Of a stretch of 64,000 bases of DNA, positions 27,936 through 37,916 are shown one piece after another (the stretch's first letter is position 1; each line of letters opens with the position of its first letter). The stretch is taken from positions 60,541 through 124,540 of the forward strand of contig NZ_AEEC02000014.1 in assembly GCF_000300975.2 (NCBI RefSeq), in the 5' to 3' direction. The notes under the pieces are model-generated. The model had not been told where the DNA came from, did no database searches, and saw nothing but the letters and a program-made list of their open reading frames with translations. The DNA is from Herbaspirillum frisingense GSF30. Lineage in GTDB: Bacteria > Pseudomonadota > Gammaproteobacteria > Burkholderiales > Burkholderiaceae_D. The position numbers were made by a program, and so were the translations under genes.

Positions 27936-30488
27936 TCATCGCTTCTTCTTGCCGCCCTTGTTGAAACCCTTGGCGGCGGCGCGCTTGCGGTCGGCTTCGC
28001 CGGCGCGGGCATGGCTGGCGCCGGTCTTGGCCTGGGCACCACCCTTGGCACCCTTGCCTTTGGCGGCCACGGCGGCCGGCTTGGGCGCGGCGCCCTTCTT
28101 GGCGCGGGGTGCCGGTTGACCGGCGTCACCGCCGGCGCCGTTCCCGGCCGCATTCCTGGCCGACCCTGACTTGCCGCGCGCGGCGCTTTCGGCGCGCTTG
28201 GCTTCATTCTTGATCAGGGTGCGGATGCCCGGTTCGTTGACCAGCGACAGATCGATCTTGCGTGCATCCAGGTCGACCCGGCTGACCTGCACGGTCACGC
28301 GATCGGTCAGCTGGTAGCGGATGCCGGTGCGTTCGCCGCGCAGTTCGTGGCGCGCTTCGTCGTACTGGAAGTAGTCGGCCCCCAGTTCGGTGACGTGCAC
28401 CAGGCCTTCGATATAGAGCGCATCGAGCTGCACGAAGATGCCGAAGGTGGCCACGCCGGCGATGGTGCCGGTGAATTCCTCGCCCAGCTTGTCGCGGATG
28501 AAGTAGCACTTCAGCCATGCTTCCACGTCACGCGAGGCCTCGTCGGCGCGACGTTCATTGGCCGAACAGTGCAGGCCCAGCGCTTCCCAGATCGCCAGGG
28601 CGCTTTCGCCGCGCGCCTTCTTGCCGGCGGCCTTGTCGGTGGCGCGTTGCAGTGCCTGCGCCTTGCGGGCGGCCGGCGAGATCGAGGTATTGAGCGCGCT
28701 GCTGTCGATGCCCTTGGGCTCGTAGCGCTTGCCCTGCAGCACGGCCTTGATGGCACGATGGGTCAGCAGGTCGGGATAGCGACGGATCGGGCTGGTGAAG
28801 TGCGCGTAGGACTCGTAGGACAGGCCGAAGTGACCGATGTTGTCGGGGCTGTAGACCGCCTGCTGCATGGAGCGCAGCAGCATGGTCTGGATCAGGACCG
28901 CATCCGGACGCGCCTTGACCTTGGGCATCAGTTCCGCATAGTCGGACGCGCTGGGGGTGTCGCCCCCACCCAGGGTCAGGCCCACCTGCTTGAGGAAGGT
29001 CCGCAGCTGGGTCAGCTTTTCCTTGGTCGGGCCGGCGTGGATACGGTACAGCGCCGGATGATCGTGACGCTTCAACAGGTCGGCCGCGCACACGTTGGCC
29101 GCCAGCATGCACTCTTCGATCAGGCGGTGCGCATCGTTGCGGGTGCGCGGCAGGATCTTCTCGATCTTGCCGGCGGCATTGCAGACGATGTAGGTCTCGG
29201 TGGTCTCGAAGTCGATGGCGCCACGCGCCTGGCGCGCCGTCAGCAGCGCCTGGAAGACTTCGTAGAGGTGCGTCAGGTGCGGCACCAGACCGATCCGGCG
29301 CGCCGCCTCCGGGCCCTTGGTATTGCCCAGGATCGAGGCCACTTCGGTATAGGTCAGGCGGGCCGCCGAGTGGATCACGGCGGGATAGAACTGGTAGGCC
29401 TTGATCTCGCCCTTGGCGGTGATCACGGCGTCGCAGACCAGGGTCAGGCGATCGACATCGGGGTTCAGCGAGCACAGGCCGTTGGAGAGCTTTTCCGGCA
29501 GCATCGGGATGACCCGGCGCGGGAAATAGACCGAAGTGCTGCGCTCCAGCGCATCGGTATCCAGGGCATCGTTGGGCTTGACGTAGTGGCTGACGTCGGC
29601 GATCGCCACGATCAGGCGGTAACCCTTGGTGCGACCGATCTTGACCGGTTCGCAATAGACCGCGTCATCGAAGTCGCGGGCATCTTCACCGTCGATGGTG
29701 ACCAGCGGGACATCACGCAGATCGACCCTATCCTTCAGGTCGGCCGCCTTGACTTCGCTGGGCAGCTTGGCCGAGAGCTTCTTGGCCGCTTCCGAGAATT
29801 CGTGCGGTACGCCGTACTTGCGCACGGCGATTTCGATTTCCATGCCGGGGTCGTCGATGTCGCCGAGGATTTCGACGATCTTGCCCACGGGCTGGGTATA
29901 GCGTGACGGGTGCTCGGTCAGTTCGACGCTGACCACCTGCCCGGCCTTGGCCTTGCCCGGCGAGCCGGCCAGCAGCACGTCATGGCCGATGCGTTTGTCT
30001 TCGGGGGCGACCACCCAGACGCCGTTCTCGTTGAGCAGACGACCGATCACGTGGCTGTTGGCGCGCTCCACCACTTCGACGATGGTCCCTTCCGGACGGC
30101 CGCGACGGTCGGTGCCGACGATGCGGGCCTGGACGCGGTCCCCGTGCATGACCTTCTGCATTTCCTTCTCGGGCAGGAACAGGTCAGCGCTGCCATCATC
30201 GGGCAGCAGGAAACCGAAGCCATCACGGTGGCTGGAAACGCGGCCCAGGATGAAGTCGGGTGAATGGGTCAGTTTGTAATGACCGGCGCGATCCGGCTTG
30301 ATCTGGCCGTCACGCTCCATGGCGTTGAGGCGGCGCGTCAGGCCATCCATTTCTTCAGGCTTGACGCCGAGCGCGGCTGCCAGTGCGGCAGCGTTTTGCG
30401 CGCCGGACGAAGTGCGCAGGATGCCGAGGATCTCTTCCCGGCTGGGAATGGAATAGGGAAATTGGCTCAAAAGTTTCGTTTCGCGCAA
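27936..30488 (-). CDS. rnr: Ribonuclease R
   Basis: A processive 3'-5' exoribonuclease that degrades structured RNA. The 850-residue protein has a winged-helix N-terminus, two cold-shock domains (about residues 75-230), the RNB catalytic domain with DGEDARDFDDAVYCE (metal-binding aspartates), an S1 domain (about 665-745), and a Lys/Ala-rich basic tail. The start is uncertain: the frame begins at a TTG (30488) with no ribosome-binding site, a second TTG lies at 30470, and no ATG occurs before the conserved SIPSREEIL segment. It may be a rare-start, low-initiation gene. Confidence 0.94.
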   Translation of the reverse strand: MRETKLLSQFPYSIPSREEILGILRTSSGAQNAAALAAALGVKPEEMDGLTRRLNAMERDGQIKPDRAGHYKLTHSPDFILGRVSSHRDGFGFLLPDDGSADLFLPEKEMQKVMHGDRVQARIVGTDRRGRPEGTIVEVVERANSHVIGRLLNENGVWVVAPEDKRIGHDVLLAGSPGKAKAGQVVSVELTEHPSRYTQPVGKIVEILGDIDDPGMEIEIAVRKYGVPHEFSEAAKKLSAKLPSEVKAADLKDRVDLRDVPLVTIDGEDARDFDDAVYCEPVKIGRTKGYRLIVAIADVSHYVKPNDALDTDALERSTSVYFPRRVIPMLPEKLSNGLCSLNPDVDRLTLVCDAVITAKGEIKAYQFYPAVIHSAARLTYTEVASILGNTKGPEAARRIGLVPHLTHLYEVFQALLTARQARGAIDFETTETYIVCNAAGKIEKILPRTRNDAHRLIEECMLAANVCAADLLKRHDHPALYRIHAGPTKEKLTQLRTFLKQVGLTLGGGDTPSASDYAELMPKVKARPDAVLIQTMLLRSMQQAVYSPDNIGHFGLSYESYAHFTSPIRRYPDLLTHRAIKAVLQGKRYEPKGIDSSALNTSISPAARKAQALQRATDKAAGKKARGESALAIWEALGLHCSANERRADEASRDVEAWLKCYFIRDKLGEEFTGTIAGVATFGIFVQLDALYIEGLVHVTELGADYFQYDEARHELRGERTGIRYQLTDRVTVQVSRVDLDARKIDLSLVNEPGIRTLIKNEAKRAESAARGKSGSARNAAGNGAGGDAGQPAPRAKKGAAPKPAAVAAKGKGAKGGAQAKTGASHARAGEADRKRAAAKGFNKGGKKKR

Positions 30489-30640
30489 TTGTTATAAATG
30501 CCGGGGCAAGCATCGCCCGGACCGATGGAAGCCCCTAGTGTAACGGAGTTGCTGCCATTTACCTAACCGCAATACGGAGGAAGAAGGGGGTCAAGCTTTC
30601 GTATTACAACGAAAAAACACCTAGGAGATCAAGAAAAGTA

Positions 30641-30668
30641 TTGACAGCCAGCGAATACCCTCTATAAT
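30641..30668 (+). promoter_or_regulatory. Sigma-70 promoter of tRNA-Leu(CAG)
   Basis: A perfect -35 TTGACA (30641-30646) and a perfect -10 TATAAT (30663-30668) are separated by 16 bases. Transcription would start about 15-18 bases before the tRNA. It is the best promoter match in the window. Confidence 0.92.
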
Positions 30669-30691
30669 AACGTTCTTCGCTTTACAGCGCA

Positions 30692-30776
30692 GCCCACGTG
30701 GCGGAATTGGTAGACGCGCATGGTTCAGGTCCATGTGCCGCGAGGTGTGGGGGTTCGAGTCCCTCCGTGGGCACCA
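30692..30776 (+). tRNA. tRNA-Leu (anticodon CAG)
   Basis: An 85-base class II tRNA with an encoded CCA end. The acceptor stem is GCCCACG paired with CGTGGGC. The D arm contains the typical Leu text AATTGGTAGACGC. The anticodon stem CATGG/CCATG frames the loop TTCAGGT, with anticodon CAG at 30726-30728. A long variable arm and the GGTTCGAGTCC T-arm follow. It reads CUG codons, the dominant leucine codon in this GC-rich genome. A near-consensus promoter precedes it and a terminator follows. Confidence 0.97.
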
Positions 30777-30782
30777 AAACAA

Positions 30783-30820
30783 AAAAGGTCGATTGATGAA
30801 AATCAATCGGCCTTTTGCGT
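30783..30820 (+). terminator. Terminator after tRNA-Leu
   Basis: AAAAGGTCGATTGA (30783-30796) and TCAATCGGCCTTTT (30803-30816) form a long stem with one G-U pair and A/T tails, seven bases after the tRNA. It can act in both directions and may also receive transcripts reading leftward. Confidence 0.88.
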
Positions 30821-30882
30821 TTTGGGGCGCGTAAGGATAAGAGCAAAGCGCCTGCGCGCCTTGCCCCCCCTCCCTTCCCTAG

Positions 30883-32424
30883 CTACCCGCGCAGCCGGAA
30901 CACGCTCACCGTCTCGCTCAGGGCAGCGGCCTGTTCCTGCATCTGGCGCGCTGCGGCGGCGGCCTGCTCCACCAGCGCTGCATTCTGCTGGGTCGCCTCG
31001 TCCATCAGGTTGATGGCCTGGTTGACCTGCTCGATGCCGTCGCTCTGCTCCTGCGAGGCGGACGTGATCTCGCCCACGATGTCGGTCACCCGGCGCACGC
31101 TGGCCACCACTTCCTCCATGGTCGTGCCGGCCTGCTCGACCAGCTTGCTACCGGCCTCGACCTTGCCGACCGAATCGCCGATCAATTCCTTGATTTCCTT
31201 GGCCGCACTGGCCGAGCGCTGGGCCAGGGTACGCACTTCCGACGCCACCACGGCAAAGCCGCGGCCCTGCTCGCCGGCGCGGGCCGCTTCGACGGCAGCG
31301 TTCAAGGCCAGGATGTTGGTCTGGAAGGCGATGCCATCGATCACCGCGATGATGTCCACGATCTTGCGCGAGGAATCGTTGATCGACCCCATCGTCGCCA
31401 CCACTTCGGACACCACCGAACCACCCTGCACCGCCACCTCCGAGGCGGAGGCCGCCAACTGGTTGGCCTGGCGCGCATTGTCGGCATTCTGCTTCACGGT
31501 GGAAGTCAGTTCTTCCATGGCCGAGGCGGTCTCCTCCAGCGAACTGGCCTGCTGTTCGGTGCGGTTGGACAGGTCCAGGTTGCCATGGGCGATCTCGGTG
31601 GAGGCCGTGGCAATGGTGTCGGTCCCCTGGCGTACGCGACTGACGATGCCCACCAGGTTGTCGTTCATTTCCTTCAAGGCGCGCATCAGCTGGCCGGTTT
31701 CGTCACCCCGGCTGACCTCGATCTGGTTGTCCAGCTGGCCCTTGGCCACGCGGCTGGCCACGTCAACCGCCTTGTTCAGCGGTGCCGTGATGGAGCGCGT
31801 GATGGCCAGCGCCAGCACCACTCCCAGGAGGATGGCGATCACCCCCAGGGTCATCATCACGATGCGCGCCGTCCGGAACAGGCCGTCGATCTCCACCGTC
31901 AGGCCCTGGATGCGCTCGGTCTGCATGTTCGCCAGCTTTTCGATGGCGGCCAGGTAGACCCGCGTACTGGGCAACAGCTGCTCGTCGACCACCTTGCGGG
32001 CGGCTTCCTCGTTACCGGCATCCTTTTCCTTGAAGACGGCGGCGTTGGCGGCCAGCACCACCTTGCGCCGCTCGTTGATCTCGTTCAGACCGGCCCGCCC
32101 GGCGTCATCGGTGATCAGTTCTTCCATGCGCTTGACCAGCTCATTGTTCTTGCTGATGGTGGCGCCGATTTCCTGCTTGTAGAACTTCTGCTGTTCCGGG
32201 TCGGCATTCTTGGCCGCAGCCACGATGCGCCCGACGTTGATCTCGATGGACTTGTAGAAGGTATTGACCAGCCGCTCCTTGACCAGTGCATCGTTGACCA
32301 TCATGTCGTTGAGCTTGCCCACGGCCTGCAGGCGCCAGATGCCGATGCCGGTGATCATTGCCATCAACACCAGGACCGCCGCAAACGCCAACCCCAGGCG
32401 GACGCCGATTGTCATATTCTTCAT
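30883..32424 (-). CDS. Methyl-accepting chemotaxis protein
   Basis: A transmembrane chemoreceptor of 513 residues. The first membrane segment (about residues 8-30: [19 protein letters not shown]) is followed by a four-helix-bundle periplasmic domain (about 35-185, 4HB_MCP type), a second membrane segment (about 190-210: [20 protein letters not shown]), a HAMP domain, and the cytoplasmic signalling coiled coil with the conserved tip [27 protein letters not shown]. There is no C-terminal CheR-binding pentapeptide. The ligand is not predictable. The start ATG 32424 follows GGAAAAGC. Confidence 0.93.
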   Translation of the reverse strand: MKNMTIGVRLGLAFAAVLVLMAMITGIGIWRLQAVGKLNDMMVNDALVKERLVNTFYKSIEINVGRIVAAAKNADPEQQKFYKQEIGATISKNNELVKRMEELITDDAGRAGLNEINERRKVVLAANAAVFKEKDAGNEEAARKVVDEQLLPSTRVYLAAIEKLANMQTERIQGLTVEIDGLFRTARIVMMTLGVIAILLGVVLALAITRSITAPLNKAVDVASRVAKGQLDNQIEVSRGDETGQLMRALKEMNDNLVGIVSRVRQGTDTIATASTEIAHGNLDLSNRTEQQASSLEETASAMEELTSTVKQNADNARQANQLAASASEVAVQGGSVVSEVVATMGSINDSSRKIVDIIAVIDGIAFQTNILALNAAVEAARAGEQGRGFAVVASEVRTLAQRSASAAKEIKELIGDSVGKVEAGSKLVEQAGTTMEEVVASVRRVTDIVGEITSASQEQSDGIEQVNQAINLMDEATQQNAALVEQAAAAARQMQEQAAALSETVSVFRLRG

Positions 32425-32663
32425 TGCTTTTCCATCTCCCATTGTGTGAGACGCAGACATTGCGACCGCGTCACTACCCGCTTCCGCATCCCCATGCGGA
32501 TAAATCATTATCGGTCAGGTGATGTCGCACTTGAGATGCCTTGCGTCAAATCGGCAGAAATCTTTTATCATCCGGGGCAGACGCTACCAATCAGTAGCGA
32601 GCATCGGAAAGCGAGCTTTTCTTCCCGGGCGCCACCCTCATCAACCCTCATTCTGCGAGCGCA

Positions 32664-34148
32664 ATGTCCCAATTCGAGAATTCCCTGGTCTGGTTCCGCC
32701 GCGACCTGCGCCACACCGACCATGCCGCGCTGTATCACGCGCTGTCGCAGAGCGCCAAAGTCTGGTGCGCTTTCGTCTTCGATACCGACATCCTGGACGC
32801 CCTCAAGGCCGAAGGGGTCACACGCGACCGTCGCATCGACTTCCTGCTGGCCAGCGTGGCCGAGCTGGATGCCGCCTTGCGCAAGGCCGGTGGTGGTCTC
32901 ATCGTGCTGCATGGTTCAGCCGCCCAGCGCATCACCGAACTGGCGGCCGAACTGGAGGTGCAGGCGGTCTTCACCAATGCCGACTATGAGCCGGCCGCCA
33001 TCGAGCGCGACCAGTTGGTAGCGCGACAACTGAAGAAACAAGGCGCACAGCTGCTCAGCTACAAGGATCAGGTCATCTTCGAGAAAGATGAAGTATTGAC
33101 CCTGTCGGCCAAGCCCTTCTCGGTCTTCACGCCCTACAAGAACGCCTGGATGGCCAAGCTGGCGGCCGCCGGTGGCGACTTCTACCTGAAACCCTATCCG
33201 GTGGAAAAATACCTCAAGGCGCTGGCCAGACCGCCTGCCAGACGGGACCACACCCTGCCCACCCATGCGCAACTCGGTTTTGAGCTCAGCAATCTGCAGG
33301 AACTGAAGATCCCCACCGGCATGTCCGGCGGCCAGGCGCTGCTGGACGATTTCCTGGGGCGCATAGGGGCCTATGGTACGGCGCGTGATTTCCCGGCGGT
33401 GAAGGGCCCCTCCTACCTGTCGGTCCACCTGCGCTTTGGCACCGTGTCCATTCGCACCTTGGCGCGTGCCGCCATGCAGGCCATGCACGCCGGCCAGGGG
33501 GCGGCCGGGGCGGCGGTGTGGCTGTCGGAGCTGACCTGGCGCGATTTCTACTTCATGATCCTTCACCACCATCCGCGTGTGACTGAAAAAGCCTTCAAGC
33601 CAGAGTACGACGCCATCCGCTGGGAACAGGGCCCGCATGCCGAAGAACTGTTCGCCGCCTGGTGCGAAGGCCGCACCGGCTACCCGCTGGTGGATGCGGC
33701 CATGGCCCAGATCAACCAGACCGGCTACATGCACAACCGCCTGCGCATGGTGGTGGCCAGCTTCCTGACCAAGGACCTGGGCATCGACTGGCGCTGGGGT
33801 GAGCGCTATTTCGCCATCCACCTCAACGACTTCGACCTGTCTGCCAACAACGGCGGCTGGCAATGGGCCTCGTCCTCGGGCTGCGATGCCCAGCCCTATT
33901 TCCGCATCTTCAACCCGGTCACGCAGTCGGAGAAGTTCGACCCCGATGGCAAGTTCATCCGCCGTTATCTGCCGCAGTTGGCCAAGCTCTCCGACAAACG
34001 CATCCACGCGCCGTGGACGGCCACGCCGGACGAGCGCATGGATGCGGGCGTGACGCTGGGCCAGAACTATCCGCGTCCCATCGTGGACCACGCCCAGGCG
34101 CGCGAGCGCACGCTGGAACGTTATGCGGTGGTGAAGAAGGCCGAATAG
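32664..34148 (+). CDS. phrB: Deoxyribodipyrimidine photo-lyase (CPD photolyase)
   Basis: Light-driven repair of cyclobutane pyrimidine dimers. The 494-residue protein has an N-terminal antenna-binding Rossmann domain (LVWFRRDLRHTDHAALY) and a C-terminal FAD-binding domain. The signatures are ELTWRDFYFMIL, TGYPLVDAAMAQINQTGYMHNRLRM, and the run around WRWGERYFAIHLNDFDLSANNGGWQW, with the Trp electron-transfer residues. Length is typical of class I photolyases. It is a single gene flanked by a divergent chemoreceptor and a convergent MFS gene. Confidence 0.96.
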   Translation: MSQFENSLVWFRRDLRHTDHAALYHALSQSAKVWCAFVFDTDILDALKAEGVTRDRRIDFLLASVAELDAALRKAGGGLIVLHGSAAQRITELAAELEVQAVFTNADYEPAAIERDQLVARQLKKQGAQLLSYKDQVIFEKDEVLTLSAKPFSVFTPYKNAWMAKLAAAGGDFYLKPYPVEKYLKALARPPARRDHTLPTHAQLGFELSNLQELKIPTGMSGGQALLDDFLGRIGAYGTARDFPAVKGPSYLSVHLRFGTVSIRTLARAAMQAMHAGQGAAGAAVWLSELTWRDFYFMILHHHPRVTEKAFKPEYDAIRWEQGPHAEELFAAWCEGRTGYPLVDAAMAQINQTGYMHNRLRMVVASFLTKDLGIDWRWGERYFAIHLNDFDLSANNGGWQWASSSGCDAQPYFRIFNPVTQSEKFDPDGKFIRRYLPQLAKLSDKRIHAPWTATPDERMDAGVTLGQNYPRPIVDHAQARERTLERYAVVKKAE

Positions 34149-34176
34149 ACCCAACGACCGATCTGCATGGGCAACA

Positions 34177-34212
34177 AAAAACGGACTGCAACTCACATTG
34201 CAGTCCGTTTTT
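34177..34212. terminator. Bidirectional terminator between phrB and MFS gene
   Basis: AAAAACGGACTGCA (34177-34190) pairs perfectly with TGCAGTCCGTTTTT (34199-34212) across an 8-base loop. It serves both convergent genes. Confidence 0.93.
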
Positions 34213-34228
34213 CATTTCACCGGGAGGC

Positions 34229-35827
34229 TCACTCCGACATGACAGGCTCCACCTTCTTGTCCTGATCGAAGCGGATCGGTGGCACCCGCCGCACCATCCA
34301 CAAGCCCACCAGCGCGGCCACGATGGCAATGGCGATGCCCATGTGGATGGCCCCGACCAGCGCGTCACGGGCCGCATCCAGCAAGGCCGAGCCATTGTGG
34401 CCGGCCTGCATCAGCTGGGCCAGCAGCACCGACTGGATGTCGTGGTTGACCAGCACTTCCGGGTCGCTGAAATCCTTGAGCCACTGGGCGGCATGATCGC
34501 CCTCCAGCGCCTTCTGCACGCCGGCACCATACATCTGGCTGACCAGCGTGCCGGTGATGGCGGTCCCCAGCATCCCGCCGATCATGCGCAGGGACTGCAG
34601 CAAGGCGGTGGCGATGCCCAGGTGCTCGCGGGCCGCGGCCTGCTGGGCAAACACCGTCAGGTTGGGCAAGACCAGCCCCAATCCGAAACCGCCGGCCAAC
34701 ATCACCGCCAGCAGGAAGCCGTTGCCGGTATTGCGGTCGCACAGCACCACGCCCAGGCAGGCGGCGGCGATCAGGGCGAAGCCCAGGTTCATCATCAGGT
34801 TGGGGTTGGGAATGCGGGTGATGATGCGGCCATTGACGATGCTGGCCACGGTAATACAGGCCACCAGCGGCGTGATCAGCAGGCCGGCCTCACGCGGGCT
34901 CAGGCCGAAGCCGCCCTGGAACAGCAGCGGCGCGTACATCAGCAGCGAGAACATGGCAAAGCCGGCCAGCACCGATAGCAGGAACAGGCTGGCCAGCGCC
35001 CGGTCACGCAGCATCTCGAAGGGCAGGATGGGTTGCGCGGCGCGCTGTTCCCACTTCCACAAGGCATAGAACGCTGCCACCGAGAGCAGCAGCAAGGCCA
35101 ACATGCCGCCGGTGATGCCGCGCTTGGGCAAAAGCTCCACCAGCAATTGCAGGCTGCCCAGCGACAGCGAGATCAGCAGCGCGCCCGGCCAGTCCAGCCG
35201 CATCTTGCCCGCATGCTGCATATGCCGGATGTGCGGCACGAAGCGCCAGACGAAGAACAGCGAGATCACGCCGATGGGCAGGTTGCAGTAGAACACCCAG
35301 CGCCAGCCCAGCCCCTGCGTGAGGAAGCCGCCCAGCGACGGCCCCACGGCAGTGGCGATGCCGAACGAGGCCGACAGGATGATCTGCCAGCGCAGCCGCA
35401 CGCGGGGATCGGGAAACAGGTCGGCAATCGACGCAAAGCAGGTCCCCACCAGCATGCCGCCACCGATGCCCTGCAGGCCGCGCGCCAGCACCAGGAACAG
35501 CATGCTGTCGGCCATGCCGCACAGGGCCGAGGCACCGACGAAGACCACGATGGATGCGATCACGAAGGGCTTGCGGCCGAAATAGTCGCCCAGCCGCCCG
35601 AAGATGGGCACCGTGATCACCGAGGTCAGCAGATAGGCCGTCGCCACCCAGGCATAGAGTTCGAAGCCCTTCAGCTCGGCCACGATGGTGGGCAATGCGG
35701 TACCGACGATGGTCTGGTCCAGCGCGACCAGCATGATGACGAAGCAGATACCGAGCGTGGCCAGCAGGGATTCACGGAACGGCAGGACTTGGCCGCTGGA
35801 GTGGGCGGCGGCGGTGTGTTGGGCCAT
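34229..35827 (-). CDS. MFS drug exporter, DHA2 (14-TMS) family
   Basis: A 532-residue inner-membrane proton antiporter of the EmrB/QacA type. Motif A text GRLGDYFGRKPF (about residues 77-88), motif D1-like LDQTIVGTALPTIVAEL after helix 1, and about 14 hydrophobic segments support DHA2 membership. No EmrA-type membrane-fusion gene is adjacent, so it probably works alone rather than as a tripartite pump. The substrate is not predictable. It ends 17 bases from the shared terminator with phrB. Confidence 0.9.
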   Translation of the reverse strand: MAQHTAAAHSSGQVLPFRESLLATLGICFVIMLVALDQTIVGTALPTIVAELKGFELYAWVATAYLLTSVITVPIFGRLGDYFGRKPFVIASIVVFVGASALCGMADSMLFLVLARGLQGIGGGMLVGTCFASIADLFPDPRVRLRWQIILSASFGIATAVGPSLGGFLTQGLGWRWVFYCNLPIGVISLFFVWRFVPHIRHMQHAGKMRLDWPGALLISLSLGSLQLLVELLPKRGITGGMLALLLLSVAAFYALWKWEQRAAQPILPFEMLRDRALASLFLLSVLAGFAMFSLLMYAPLLFQGGFGLSPREAGLLITPLVACITVASIVNGRIITRIPNPNLMMNLGFALIAAACLGVVLCDRNTGNGFLLAVMLAGGFGLGLVLPNLTVFAQQAAAREHLGIATALLQSLRMIGGMLGTAITGTLVSQMYGAGVQKALEGDHAAQWLKDFSDPEVLVNHDIQSVLLAQLMQAGHNGSALLDAARDALVGAIHMGIAIAIVAALVGLWMVRRVPPIRFDQDKKVEPVMSE

Positions 35828-35909
35828 GTGGCGAGGGATGCAATCCGGAAGTTGCGCAGGTGCGCCAATCCGCCATTCTAGCGCCGCAGCGTGCGCCCTG
35901 CAGATCGCC

Positions 35910-36401
35910 TCACAGCAGCAACTCGTAGCGCCGCTCGTTGAGCTTCACGCCCCAATGCGAGCCGATGCGCTGCTCGGCCAGCACGAAGCCATGTCGTTCA
36001 TATAACGCATTTGCTGCGTGCAGTCCCTCGAAGCTCCACAGGTAGATGGAAGGATAATCCCGCTCGGCGCAAGTGCGCACCGCCTCGGCCACCAGGGCAT
36101 CGCCGACGCCGCGCCCGCGCAGTTTTTCGGAGGCGATGAACCAGCGCAGCCAGGCGCCCTGCTGCTGTGCATGCTGGCCATCGATGGTGAGCGAGCCCTC
36201 GACGCGCCCGTGAACGGCGGCGGTCCAGAAACCGTCGCGGCTGTCGTCGTAGCGACTCATGAAGGCGGCCAGCTCGGTGGCGATGCGCGCTTCGAAGTAG
36301 ACCCCGAAGCTCCAGTTTTCGGTGTAATAGGCGGCGTGCAGCTCGGCTACCCGCCCGATGGCGCCTGGCAGATAGCCGCGCCGGATGTGGATGTCGTCCA
36401 A
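35910..36401 (-). CDS. GNAT-family N-acetyltransferase
   Basis: A 163-residue acetyl-CoA-dependent acetyltransferase. The acetyl-CoA binding loop is RGRGVGDALVAEAV (about residues 94-107), and the C-terminal ANALYERHGFVLAEQ element is typical of GNAT folds. The acceptor substrate is unknown. It is transcribed in the same direction as upstream pmbA, with 75 bases between them. Confidence 0.85.
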   Translation of the reverse strand: MDDIHIRRGYLPGAIGRVAELHAAYYTENWSFGVYFEARIATELAAFMSRYDDSRDGFWTAAVHGRVEGSLTIDGQHAQQQGAWLRWFIASEKLRGRGVGDALVAEAVRTCAERDYPSIYLWSFEGLHAANALYERHGFVLAEQRIGSHWGVKLNERRYELLL

Positions 36402-36476
36402 GGCTTGCCTCCCGGTCAGGGCGGCTGCGGCCGTGGCACCGCAACACCCTGACGGGCGCTGCGGCTCGCACCGGGC

Positions 36477-37841
36477 TCAGTCGCCAGCGATGGTCATGTT
36501 TTCCAGCAGGATGGAACCGGTTTCCTTGGTTCCGCGCACCAGCGTGTCGTTACCCACGGCGACGATCTGGCGCAGCATGTCCTTCATGTTGCCGGCGATG
36601 GTGATCTCCTCCACCGGGTACTGGATGACACCGTTCTCGACCCAGTAACCGGAGGCACCACGCGAGTAATCGCCGGTGACGTAGTTCACGCCCTGCCCCA
36701 TCAGCTCGGTCACCAGCAGGCCGGTCCCCATCTTCTTCAACATGCCCTTGAAGGTGTCGGCCTTGGTGGTCAGGTCCGAGCGCAGTGTCAGGTTGTGCGA
36801 TCCGCCGGAGTTGCCGGTGGTCTGCATGCCCAGCTTGCGTGCCGAATAGGTGGACAGGAAATAGCCCTGCACCACGCCATCCTTGACCACTTCGCGCTTG
36901 ACGGTGCGCACGCCTTCTTCATCGAAGGGCGCCGAGCCCACGGCACCGATCACGTGCGGATCTTCCAGGATCTGGATGTGCTCGGGGAAGACCTGCTGGC
37001 CCAGCGAATCCAGCAGGAAGGTGGACTTGCGATACAGCGCACCACCCGACACCGCCTGCACGAAGGCGCCCAGCAAACCGGCCGCCAGCGGTGCCTCGAA
37101 CAGCACCGGGCACTTGCGGGTGCTCAGCTTGCGTGCATTCAGGCGCGCCAGCGCGCGTTCGGCGGCGTAGCGGCCGATGGCTTCCGGCTTGGCCAGCAGC
37201 TTGGGGTCGCGCTTGGAGGAATACCAGTCGTCGCGCTGCATGCCCGCGCCCTTGCCGGCGATGGGCGCCACCGAGATGGTGTGGCGCGAGAACGGATAGC
37301 CGCCCATGAAACCGCGGCTATTGGCCGCGATGAAATGCGAGTGTTGCACGTAGACCCCGGCCCCTTCGCTGTTGCTGATGCGGGGATCGGTCTCCAGGGC
37401 TGCCGCCTCGCAGCGTTGGGCCAGCGCCACAGCTTCTTCGGTGGAAATGTTCCATGGCGAAAACAGTTTCAGGTCGCGCGGGGCCATTTCCAGCATCTCG
37501 GCCTCGGGCAGGCCGGCGCAGTCATCGATGGAGGTGAAGCGGGCGATGTTGTAGGCCGCTTCCACCGTTTCCTTCAGCGCCTGCTGCGAGAAATCCGAGG
37601 TGCTGGCATTGCCGCGCCGCACCTGGCGGCCTTCTCCGAGGAACACCGTGACACCGATGCCCTTGTCCTTGTTCTGCTCGATGGTCTCGATCTTGCCCTT
37701 GCGCACCGCTACCGACAGGCCACTGCCTTCGCTGATATCGACGGCGGCGTCCGAGGCGCCCTTGTCACGGGCATAACGCAGGACATCCTGCGCCAACTGC
37801 TTCAACTGATCCTGACTGTGCGTAAATGGGGTATCGCTCAT
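36477..37841 (-). CDS. pmbA: Metalloprotease PmbA/TldE
   Basis: The inactive-like partner of the TldD/TldE heterodimeric protease, implicated in antibiotic-peptide maturation and CcdA degradation. The 454-residue protein shows PmbA text including SEGSGLSVAVRKGKIETIEQNKDKGIG (split here by function, not quoted fully), NSGGSHNLTL, and a C-terminal GNMKDMLRQIVAVGNDT. As is normal for PmbA, the HExxH zinc motif of TldD is absent. It is divergent from darP, an arrangement shared by many proteobacteria; tldD is not in this window. Confidence 0.95.
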   Translation of the reverse strand: MSDTPFTHSQDQLKQLAQDVLRYARDKGASDAAVDISEGSGLSVAVRKGKIETIEQNKDKGIGVTVFLGEGRQVRRGNASTSDFSQQALKETVEAAYNIARFTSIDDCAGLPEAEMLEMAPRDLKLFSPWNISTEEAVALAQRCEAAALETDPRISNSEGAGVYVQHSHFIAANSRGFMGGYPFSRHTISVAPIAGKGAGMQRDDWYSSKRDPKLLAKPEAIGRYAAERALARLNARKLSTRKCPVLFEAPLAAGLLGAFVQAVSGGALYRKSTFLLDSLGQQVFPEHIQILEDPHVIGAVGSAPFDEEGVRTVKREVVKDGVVQGYFLSTYSARKLGMQTTGNSGGSHNLTLRSDLTTKADTFKGMLKKMGTGLLVTELMGQGVNYVTGDYSRGASGYWVENGVIQYPVEEITIAGNMKDMLRQIVAVGNDTLVRGTKETGSILLENMTIAGD

Positions 37842-37916
37842 GAGCCTGTTTTCTCTGAAATGCGGGTAAAACGGTTATCATAGCAGTCGTTAAGCTTTAT
37901 TTCTCGAAGTCACGAT

